This document shows positions 26,601 through 38,600 of a stretch of DNA of 64,000 nucleotides, in pieces. Positions within the stretch are counted from its first letter, which is position 1; every line of letters starts with the position of its first letter. The stretch is from assembly GCA_026874595.1 (NCBI GenBank), contig CM049319.1, positions 2,818,601 to 2,882,600 of the forward strand, written 5' to 3'. The notes under the pieces are model-generated. The model saw only the letters and a program-made list of their open reading frames with translations. It was not told the origin of the DNA and made no database searches. This DNA is from Sipunculus nudus (Eukaryota > Annelida > Sipuncula > Golfingiida > Sipunculidae). Both the position numbers and the translations under genes were made by a program.

Positions 26601-29600
26601 AACATTCTGACATTTATAGAGGTAAATAACCAGGGGAGCTCTGAGTGGAGTGCAGATCCCTCTTACAAGGCTTAACATTCTGACATTTATAAAGGTAAAT
26701 AACCAAGGGAGCTCTGAGCAGAGTGCAGATCCCTCTAACAAGGCTTAACATTCTGACATTTATAAAATTAAATAACCAGGGGAGCTCTGAGTGCAGTGCA
26801 GATCCCTGTAACAAGGCTTAACATTCTGACATTTATAGAGGTAAATAAGCAGGGGAGCTCTGAGCAGAGTGCAGATCCCTCTAACAAGGCTTAACATTCT
26901 GACATTTATAAAGGTAAATAACCAGGGGAGCTCTGAGTGGAGTGGAGATCCCTCTAACAAGACTTAACATTCTGACATTTATAAAGGTAAAAAAACCAGG
27001 GGAGCTCTAAGTGCAGTGCAGATCCCTGTAACAAGGCTTAACATTCTGACATTTATAGAGGTAAATAAGCAGGGGAGCTCTGAGCAGAGTGCAGATCCCT
27101 CTAACAAGGCTTAACATTCTGACATTTATAGAGGTAAATAACCAAGGGAGCTCTGAGCAGAGTGCAGATCCCTCTAACAAGACTTAACATTCTGACATTT
27201 ATAAAGGTAAATAACCAAGGGAGCTCTGAGTGGAGTGGAGATCCCTCTAACAAGACTTAACATTCTGACATTTATAAAGGTAAAAAAACCAGGGGAGCTC
27301 TAAGTGCAGTGCAGATCCCTGTAACAAGGCTTAACATTCTGACATTTATAGAGGTAAATAAGCAGGGGAGCTCTGAGCAGAGTGCAGATCCCTCTAACAA
27401 GGCTTAACATTCTGACATTTATAAAGGTAAATAACCAGGGGAGCTCTAAGTGCAGTGCAGATCCCTCTAACAAGGCTTAACATTCTGACATTTATAAAGG
27501 TAAATAAGCAGGTGAACTCTGAGTGGATTGCAGATCCCTCTAACAAGGCTTAATATTCTGACATTTATAAAGGTAAATAAGCAGGTGAACTCTGAGTGGA
27601 TTGCAGATCCCTCTAACAAGGCTTAATATTCTGACATTTATAAAGGTAAATAAGCAGGGGAGCTCTGAGCAGAGTGCAGATCCCTCTAACAAGGCTTAAC
27701 ATTCTGACATTTATAAAGGTAAATAAGCAGGTGAACTCTGAGTGGATTGCAGATCCCTCTAACAAGGCTTAATATTCTGACATTTATAAAGGTAAATAAC
27801 CAAGGGAGCTCTGAGCAGAGTGCAGATCCCTCTAACAAGGCTTAACATTCTGACATTTATAAAGGTAAATAACCAGGGGAGCTCTGAGTGGAGTGGAGAT
27901 CCCTCTAACAAGACTTAACATTCTGACATTTATAAAGGTAAAAAAACCAGGGGAGCTCTTGAGTGCAGTGCAGATCCCTCTAACAAGGCTTAACATTCTG
28001 ACATTTATAGAGGTAAATAACCAGGGGAGCTCTGAGTGGAGTGCAGATCCCTCTTACAAGGCTTAACATTCTGACATTTATAAAGGTAAATAACCAAGGG
28101 AGCTCTGAGCAGAGTGCAGATCCCTCTAACAAGGCTTAACATTCTGACATTTATAAAATTAAATAACCAGGGGAGCTCTGAGTGCAGTGCAGATCCCTGT
28201 AACAAGGCTTAACATTCTGACATTTATAGAGGTAAATAAGCAGGGGAGCTCTGAGCAGAGTGCAGATCCCTCTCACAAGGCTTAACATTCTGACATTTAT
28301 AAAGGTAAATAACCAGGGGAGCTCTGAGTGGAGTGGAGATCCCTCTAACAAGACTTAACATTCTGACATTTATAAAGGTAAATAACCAGGGGAGCTCTAA
28401 GTGCAGTGCAGATCCCTCTAACAAGGCTTAACATTCTGACATTTATAGACGTAAATAACCAGGGGAGCTCTAAGTGCAGTGCAGATTCCTGTAACAAGGC
28501 TTAACATTCTGACATTTATAAAGGTAAATAAGGGGGCTGGACATAGCCTAGTGGTTAAAGAACTGGACATTTAGAGCTGATGTCCCTGGTTTGAACCCTG
28601 TGAATTCATTGGTGGTATGTTGGTGAAATCTCGATAAAACCTCAGAGATTTGTCTAATGTCTTTCTAAAGGTTATGCATATATATAAATGTGAACTCCAG
28701 ACAGCTAACAAATAGCAAATCCTTTTCATTGTATTTTAACCTTCATCCATATTCAATAGACCTTGCCAGCAACAGGCCCTGGACCTATCCTCAAAAAAAA
28801 AAAAAAAAATTAATGCAATAATAATTATTTGCTGTGGTGGGATTCAATTTTAGTTGCTGTGCTTTTGGAAAAGTACATGATGATACAGGATAAGTGAAAA
28901 GCTCCTTAAAGAATCTGTTGAATCTTGAGAACAAATAGTTCTGATGGAAGAATTTTGCTGTCCTAAAGTGAACTATCATTGATTTTTTTTTGTGATAATA
29001 GGGTTCTCCAACCATTTGCATTCAACCCTGTCATGTCAAAACAATTAGAAGCAATATAACATAAAGCTGCCTTGTTCAGATTCGCAGTTATATTCATACA
29101 AGATCACATACATCTCTTAGGTCTCAAGCATTCAATCATTGTGTTTTGTAGCTTTATTTAAGTCCAAGATGCTGTGTTCATATACATTTTCTAAAAATAA
29201 AAACTAATTTTTAAATTGTAAATTAATGGGCTCACATGATTATTCTTGAAAGCTTATTACTGTTTCTAAATTGTTACATTGACAGTTACCTTAAATTTTA
29301 TGCAATTTACCTCTGGCTTATTTTCACCACAGAAAAAAGATAGACTTACATTTTTATCTTATAGGTGTGAAAGAAACTAAAGATGAAGTTTTGAAGAAGG
29401 TTTATCAAGTTGTCAGAGAACACATTGGGCCTGTTGCTGCCTTCAAACAGGCTGTCATTGTGGATAGGCTGCCTAAAACACGATCAGGAAAGATCCCTCG
29501 CAAGACTTTAGCTGCCATGGTGGCTGGAAAGCCATACAAGGTATGATCCCTGTTCATGTGTTATAATCCCTCTCTTGTTAGTCATGTGACATCCTGTGCT

Positions 29601-32600
29601 TAAATATGATTGGCTTATTGTACAAAGTTATGAACCAACAGATCTGGCTGCAGGCTGCAAACTGTTGCTTAAAATGAACACAGTTTTCGCCTGAATTTAG
29701 TTATCTTTCTCAGTATAAGTTTCTGGTTAAAGCATGTTCTTTAATGTTTATTGAACATGGCTTTTCAAGCTTGTTGCTTGAAAAAATGTTTGCTTATTTA
29801 AAGTGAGCAATATTTTGTTTGAATTATTTCTGAACAAGTATCGTTTTTCATTTGTTATTAGCCAGTAGTACTTGTACATCAGTCGTCTGTGACAGGCAAT
29901 TATATCTTGTCCATTAAATATACACTTATAAGTTTGAATCCTCTGATATTAAACCACTTTTTTACAGGTATATAACCACTCTGTTACAGGTACCTCTCTG
30001 AGACAGTCTAATTGCTCTCCTTAATGGTATACATGGATGTCTGTAACCTCACTGATAAAGGAACCATTCTGTTACAGATATGATCCAGAGCCTGCATCAT
30101 CTGTTTGTGTTTGTTATCATGACTTTCCGCTGTACAGTTATAAAATGGCAAATCTGTTACTCGCCTAGCCATAAACATACTTTTTGTCATATAAAGTGAT
30201 GAGTTCACCTTTACATCTGTCCTTTTCTGTTGAATCCTTGTATAACTATATACAGTGAAACCTCAATAGTGGGGACACCCTTGGGACTGGGAGAAGTTGC
30301 CCATTATATGGCATCATGACCGCAACATAAATAATGAGGAGAAAAAAGGGACTTTCAAATATGCCCACCATATACAGGTACCCATTTGAAGGAGGTGCCC
30401 ACAAGGAGAGGTTCCATTGTATATGCTCACGTTATAAAGATAAGCTTCTCTTTTGTACATACAGATCTCTTAATACAGATCTTTTGAATAACATGCTTTA
30501 TACAAACTGCAAAATCATTATGTAGTTAATTGTTCAAGTTGCTAGTGTTCACACAAAACAAAAATGCAGGAATTTTTTGTGTTAAATGAAGTAGTGTATT
30601 CATGCACATTGCTGCAAATTAAATCATATATTTTTTTTTCTGGCGTCTGTTTAAGATATTGGGCATTCTTGGTCTACTTTAATTGCTGGTCAGGATCTCC
30701 ACTCAACCTGATTCTTTAGGTTTCTTAACTAAGTCATTTAGCAGCAATAAATGCCTACCTTTTTATATTCTTGCTTCTAGAATCCTTTTCTTTCTCAGAT
30801 TGAAAAATTAAGTTTTTTTTTATTGTGCATATGCCTTGTAGATTCCATCCACCATTGAAGACCCATCTGTATACTTGGTTATCATACAGAATTTGAAGGA
30901 CGCAGGTTTTGATCCCAGCAGCCCATCAGAATAAGCATTTGTTTTTATGGTTAATATGACTTTTTATGTAGTTAATACAATGTCATCTGGAAGGTGGTGG
31001 CTACTAACCTGCACTTAACATTTACAATATTATGCTATATAATGTTGTAGTTACAGTAAACATCACTGCTGTTAGTGATCAGTGCCACCTAGTGTTAAGT
31101 CTTTAAATCAGAGTGTTTCCATTGCAGTACAGTTGTAACCTCTACACTTGTACATCATCTGTTCTAGGTAAGGATGATCATTTATTTTGTATTATGGAGT
31201 TTTCTCTCAGTGAAACGTCTGATTTATTAAATGGACACTAGATGGCATTGATCTTAATGTATTTAGGATGTGTTTACTCTAACATGAGCTTTTATTTATT
31301 AGCTCACCATTAGCTCATCATTAGTGTATTAATAAATGTGGCTTTAGTATGGTGATATTTATAAGAAAATACTACAAACATAACTATACTACTTATTAAA
31401 AATTTAAATATTTTAAACTCTGTTATACCAGAGTGTATAACATTCAATAATGCCTAAACATTTCAAAGTAAACAAAATAATGTTTATTGCCAATGTAGGT
31501 CATTTCGCAGGTCAAGAGATGGAAAATCTAGACCCAAAATGCACATTGATTTATGTAATAAAATTGCATAAAATATTTATGGAGCATCTCACATCAATTC
31601 TTCTTGTTGAGCACTTGATAAATTAGTAATTCCTATCGGGAGTTTTATGTTGGTCTCATATTCTGTTTTGCATATTTGATAACAATAATTACATTAATTA
31701 ATGAGAAGTTCCTGTTCATAGGTGTGGTGGTAGAATTCAAATTGCTGAAAACTGAGGAAAATTATATCACAAAATCCTAAAGTTTCTGTGTGATAACTCA
31801 TCAATTATAGATAAGAAATTTTTTATCGGTAAGAAATAATTGTGTCTGGGTGTAGATATGGCTGTGGTACAGCTAATTTTATGTCATCTGAACTGTACAC
31901 AGGACAAGGCCATGTTCCTCATTGTGTAGCTACCATCTCCCATATATGTCTGCCCTCCAATTTGGGAGACATATATAGTTTGTGCTGTCGCCACTGTCAT
32001 TATTTATGAATGCATTCACGTAGAACCAGTCATTTTTTTCATGAAATTCCAAATTTAAATTGTACCTAAAAATACCTCAGATAAGTTAGAAAACTGGTAA
32101 CCCAGACCTTCATCATCAAGCCGGAACAGAAATTATGTGAGAATGCTATAAATTTTGCGAGAATGCTATAACTTTAGAACCACTCAGTATACTTTTATGA
32201 ATCTTGACTCATAAAATGCTTCTATCAGAATCTTAGAAGTGAAAAAAACTGTGAAATTGACCTTCATCTGCAAGGTCAAATCAGTCAGAATAGAAGTTTT
32301 TTGTGAATGCTGTGACTTTAGAAGTAGTTCGTATTTCTTTCCTCAAATTTACGTATGGGGGGTCCATATGGAGGGGAGACGTATATCTGTTTTGCATTGC
32401 AAAAGCAACCTCATTCTAGTTCAACATGGTTATTGGTTGTGGCAAACCTGAAATTAGGTTTATGTGACCTATATTTATGTGCTTTTTAAAATTCTGTTGA
32501 GCTTCATGGCCCAAGGGTCACTAGTTTTAGTTCTCAGTCAGAAGTTTATGCTCAGTGTTTTATAACTAAGATGACCAGTTTTGATATTTTTTAATCTTGA

Positions 32601-35600
32601 ACCATTGTATATCTCAGACCCAGTGTTTAATGAGGTTTTCCTGCTCTGTATGTGCCTTGTAGATCCCGACCACCATTGAAGACCCAACTGTTTACTCACA
32701 TGTCATAAAGGATTTGAAGGATGCAGGTTTTGAAGCCAGCAGACCTTTAGACTAAGCATTTATTTTCTGATGGTTAATATGACTTTTTTTCTCATAGCAT
32801 ACCAAGATAACATAATGTCTGGGTGGTGGCTAACAACATGTCTCTAACTTTTCAAATGTGATACTGTAAAACCCAGTTTACAGTAACAATTACAAGCAGC
32901 AGTTGCCAGCACCACCTGGTGTTCAGTCTTGAAATTAAAAGTTCAATTTAACATTAACATTTATGTTAACATTAACATAAACATTAATCTATTAATCCTA
33001 TTTCAGTTGTTTCTTTATTATTCTGACAATCTGAATATTTAAAGTCCTGTAAAGATGTATTTTCAGGAATTCTCAGTGATAAAATTCTCTTCTGTAATTA
33101 AATTTGCCCTCAGTTTTTGTTTTAATGTATAACAAATACCCCAAGTGGCCTTGCTGAATAATTACTGTAAGTTTCTCTGTGTTTTACGGTACCACATGCT
33201 TCTTGCTGTAGATGCTGACTGCTGTTATGTTCTAACTGCTTGCTCTCTGCGGTGTTTTAATACATTGGAGTATAAGACTAGTAAATTGTAATTATGTAAA
33301 CATGCCGCCTTGTATTGCAATGATGATCAAGGAACTGCTGTGATCATAATTATGGTGCTTGTCCTATTAAAAGCTTATGCTTTGCAAGGGTGCATCGGGT
33401 ATGTAATGCCTGAACAATTAAATGATGTAAAACACTGTGCAAGTTAAAGAAAGACTCATTAAAGGTCAAGCGATAGAAAGATACAGATCCCCATTTTATT
33501 TGACAAAAATTAACATAAATCCATGTATTTAATACATAGACATTGAATGGGAAATTGCTACAGTTGGTGTAGCTACTGACATAGTAAATGATACGGTATG
33601 ACCACCAGTGATGGAGGCTTGGCCTTGGAAGGTAATGACTCAGACTCATAACTATTTTGTATACATGCATTTGAACTCAGTCCAGAATTCAGACATTGAT
33701 TCTTAGTTGTATGGACTTGGTTGGTGGTGATCCACCTGGGTCTCTGTGTTGGAGGGCCATTACACAGAATATGTCTTGACCTAGCCAAAGGGCCATGACT
33801 AAGCCACATCCTTGGAGGGCCATTACACAGAATATGTCTTGACCTAGCCAAAGGGCCATGACTAAGCCACATCCTTGGAGGTCCATTACACAGAATATGT
33901 CTTGACCTAGCCAAAGGGCCATGACTAAGCCACATCCTTGGAGGGCCATTACACAGAATATGTCTTTACCTAGCCAAAGGGCCATGACTAAGCCACATCC
34001 TTGGAGGGCCATTACACAGAATATGTCTTGACCTAGCCAAAGGGCCATGACTAAGCCACATCCTTGGAGGGCCATTACACAGAATATGTCTTGACCTAGC
34101 CAAAGGGCCATAACTAAGCCACATCCTTGGAGGGCCATTACACAGAATATGTCTTGACCTAGCCAAAGGGCCATGACTAAGCCACATCCTTGGAGGTCCA
34201 TTACACAGAATATGTCTTGACCTAGCCAAAGGGCCATGACTAAGCCACATCCTTGGAGGTCCATTACACAGAATATGTCTTGACCTAGCCAAAGGGCCAT
34301 GACTAAGCCACATCCTTGGAGGTCCATTACACAGAATATGTCTTGACCTAGCCAAAAGGCCATGACTAAGCCACATCCTTGGAGGTCAATTACACAGAAT
34401 ATGTCTTGACCTAGCCAAAGGGCCATGACTAAGCCACATCCTTGGAGGTCCATTACACAGAATATGTCTTGACCTAGCCAAAGGGCCATGACTAAGCCAC
34501 ATCCTTGGAGGTCCATTACACAGAATATGTCTTGACCTAGCCAAAGGGCCATGACTAAGCCACATCCTTGGAGGGCCATTACACAGAATATGTCTTGACC
34601 TAGCCAAAGGGCCATGACTAAGCCACATCCTTGGAGGTCCATTACACAGAATATGTCTTGACCTAGCCAAAGGGCCATGACTGAGCCACATCCTTGGAGG
34701 GCCATTACACAGAATATGTCTTGACCTAGCCAAAGGGCCATGACTAAGCCACATCCTTGGAGGTCTATTACACAGAATATGTCTTGACCTAGCCAAAGGG
34801 CCATGACTAAGCCACATCCTTGGAGGGCCATTACACAGAATATGCCTTGACCTAGCCAAAGGGCCATGACTAAGCCACATCCTTGGAGGGCCATTACACA
34901 GAATATGTCTTGACCTAGCCAAAGGGCCATGACTGAGCCACATCCTTGGAGGGCCATTACACAGAATATGTCTTGACCTAGCCAAAGGGCCATTACTAAG
35001 CCACATCCTTGGAGGTCCATTACAATGAATATGTCTTGACCTAGCCAAAGGGCCATGACTAAGCCACATCCTTGGAGGGCCATTACACAGAATATGTCTT
35101 GACCTAGCCAAAGGGCCATGACTAAGCCACATCCTTGGAGGGCCATTACACAGAATATGTCTTGACCTAGCCAAAGGGCCATGACTAAGCCACATCCTTG
35201 GAGGGCCATTACACAGAATATGTCTTGACCTAGCCAAAGGGCCATGACTAAGCCACATCCTTGGAGGTCCATTACACAGAATATGTCTTGACCTAGCCAA
35301 AGGGCCATGACTAAGCCACATCCTTGGAGGTCCATTACACAGAATATGTCTTGACCTAGCCAAAGGGCCATGACTAAGCCACATCCTTGGAGGTCCATTA
35401 CACAGAATATGTCTTGACCTAGCCAAAGGGCCATGACTAAGCCACATCCTTGGAGGGCCATTACACAGAATATGTCTTGACCTAGCCAAAGGGCCATGAC
35501 TAAGCCACATCCTTGGAGGTCCATTACACAGAATATGTCTTGACCTAGCCAAAGGGCCATGACTAAGCCACATCCTTGGAGGTCCATTACACAGAATATG

Positions 35601-38600
35601 TCTTGACCTAGCCAAAGGGCCATGACTAAGCCACATTCTTGGAGGGCCATTACACAGAATATGTCTTGACCTAGCCAAAGGGCCATGACTAAGCCACATC
35701 CTTGGAGGTCCATTACACAGAATATGTCTTGACCTAGCCAAAGGGCCATGACTAAGCCCCATCCTTGGAGGTCCATTACACAGAATATGTCTTGACCTAG
35801 CCAAAGGGCCATGACTAAGCCACATCCTTGGAGGTCCATTACAATGAATATGTCTTGACCTAGCCAAAGGGCCATGACTAAGCCACATCCTTGGAGGGCC
35901 ATTACACAGAATATGTCTTGACCTAGCCAAAGGGCCATGACTAAGCCACATCCTTGGAGGGCCATTACACAGAATATGTCTTGACCTACCCAAAGGGCCA
36001 TGACTAAGCCACATCCTTGGAGGGCCATTACACAGAATATGTCTTGATCTACCCAAAGGGCCATGACTAAGCCACATCCTTGGAGGGCCATTACACAGAA
36101 TATGTCTTGACCTAGCCAAAGGGCCATGACTAAGCCACATCCTTGGAGGGCCATTACACAGAATATGTCTTGACCTAGCCAAAGGGCCATGACTAAGCCA
36201 CATCCTTGGAGGGCCATTACACAGAATATGTCTTGACCTAGCCAAAGGGCCATGACTAAGCCACATCCTTGGAGGGCCATTACACAGAATATGTCTTGAC
36301 CTAGCCAAAGGGCCATGACTAAGCCACATCCTTGGAGCGCTATTACACAGAATATGTCTTGACCTAGCCAAAGGGCCATGACTAAGCCACATCCTTGGAG
36401 GGCCATTACACAGAATATGTCTTGTCCTAGCTAAAGGGCCATGACTAAGCCACATCCTTGGAGGGCCATTACACAGAATATGTCTTGACCTAGCCAAAGG
36501 GCCATGACTAAGCCACATCCTTGGAGGTCCATTACAATAATATGTCTTGACCTAGCCAAAGGGCCATGACTAAGCCACATCCTTGGAGGTCCATTACACA
36601 GAATATGTCTTGACCTAGCCAAAGGGCCATTACTAAGCCACATCCTTGGAGGGCCATTACACAGAATATGTCTTGACCTAGCCAAAGGGCCATAACTAAG
36701 CCACATCCTTGGAGGGCCATTACACAGAATATGTCTTGACCTAGCCAAAGGGCCATGACTAAGCCACATCCTTGGAGGTCCATTGCACAGAATATGTCTT
36801 GACCTAGCCAAAGGGCCATAACTAAGCCACATCCTTGGAGGGCCATTACACAGAATAAGTCTTGACCTAGTCAAAGGGCCATAACTCAGCCACATCCTTG
36901 GAGGGCCATTACACAGAATATGTCTTGACCTAGCCAAAGGGCCATAACTAAGCCACATCCTTGGAGGGCCATTACACAGAATATGTCTTGACCTAGCCAA
37001 AGGGCTGTGACTAAGCCACATCCTTGGAGGTCCATTACACAGAATATGTCTTGACCTAGCCAAAGGGCCGTGACTAAGCCACATCCTTGGAGGGCCATTA
37101 CTTGGCCTCTGAGGGTTGTAACTCGACTACAAAACTGAGGACCATGTTACATGGGCTGACAAAATTCTGTAACTGAGGAGTTCATTCCTGTGGCTCCTCT
37201 TCCTCCAAGATGATAGTTCTGGGCAAAAAAAAAAAATTATCTATGTTCAGCAGGTCAAACCCTGGTGTATTTTAATTTTTAGCTCAGCTGACTATAAGTC
37301 ATCTGAGCTATAGTCGTGGTCCATTGTCCGTCGTCCGTCCGTCTGTCTTGCTGTCCGTCCGTCCGTCCGTCTGTAGATGTGGCATGTTTTGAAACCGTAA
37401 GACCTAGGAATCCAAAATTTGGCATAATGTTAGATGTCCCCAAGATCTCCTACCAAGCTGAAAACTGGGTCTTTGCAGCTTCGTGCCTTTTAGAAATTAA
37501 GGAAAAACCTCAATTTTTTATTAAAAACCTATTTTTACACTTCAGGACTGCCTAATATCAAAACCACTCATCTGTTTTTCATCATATTTACCATAATTAT
37601 TCCTCTATATAGTTCCTATGTACATGCCAAAAATTATGTCTGTATTATGTAAATTTAAAAAGTTATGGGCCCAAACATAATGCATTGTGTAAAAAATCAG
37701 GAAAGATATTTGATCACTTAACACAAAATATGTTAAAGCTATAAACTTTTTTTCCAGTAATATAACTTTAATTAATCAAAATTAAATTGTATACCCAAAA
37801 TTAGATCAAAATCTTTTAAATTTTTTAAAATATTAACAAAAATAAAAAATTGGTACCTTAAATTTTGCCCAACTTTGACCATGGCACGTTTTTTTCCTGT
37901 AAGTACTGTGGATTTAATTTTCTAAGCATGTTTTTTTAGCATTTTGTCTGTAAACACCGAAAATTTGAAACCAGTTGATCAAAAACTGTAGATTTTATTC
38001 AAGTTTTCAAGCACCATGTAACATATTGTTTACATCAAGCTAGTGTCATGCAGTTTGCAAGTGCTCAGCTCCCCAGCTTCAGCTCTCAGTTCCTAAAATT
38101 TGGCATGCAATTAGATGTCTCAAAAATCCCCTACCATGCCAAGAATTTGGTCACTAGGACTTAATACCTTCGAGATATTAATGAAAAACGTAATTTTTCC
38201 ATTAAAAACCCATTGTTACACTTCAAGACTGCCTAATATCAAAACCACTGATCTGACTTTAATCATATATAATATACATATTTTTCTATACATTCTCTAT
38301 GAACATGCCAGAAATGATGTCAGTATTGCGTAATTGTTTTAAGTTATGGGCCCAAACATAATGCACTTTGTAAAAAATCAAGAAAAATATTTACTCCCTT
38401 AACAAGAGGATTGCTGAAGCTAGAGATTTTTTGTCAGAGATGTAACATTATTTAATCAAGATTCAATTGAATACCCAAAATTAGTTCTGAATTTTTCAAA
38501 TTTTATAAGTTATTAGTATAAATATAAAATTAGTACCTTAAATTTTGCCCAACTTTGACCATGGCATGTTTGTTTCATGTGAGCACTGTTGATATAATTT

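Noticed and set aside
24713-28424. Minus-strand 66-77-codon frames with repeated [17 protein letters not shown]-like text
   Set aside because: Translation of the 73-bp array; three units make 219 bp, so the frame repeats. No coding signal.
23411-28530. CRISPR-like array
   Set aside because: Units are contiguous with no unique spacers, and the context is an animal intron.
28533-28605. tRNA gene
   Set aside because: A and B boxes are present but acceptor and anticodon stems do not form; it is better read as a SINE head.
33689-37098. Minus-strand open frames of 905, 710, 217, 136 and 120 codons
   Set aside because: They are two phases of a 63-bp tandem repeat that lacks stops. Residue changes follow random base changes, there is no start context or domain, and one frame is as open as the other.
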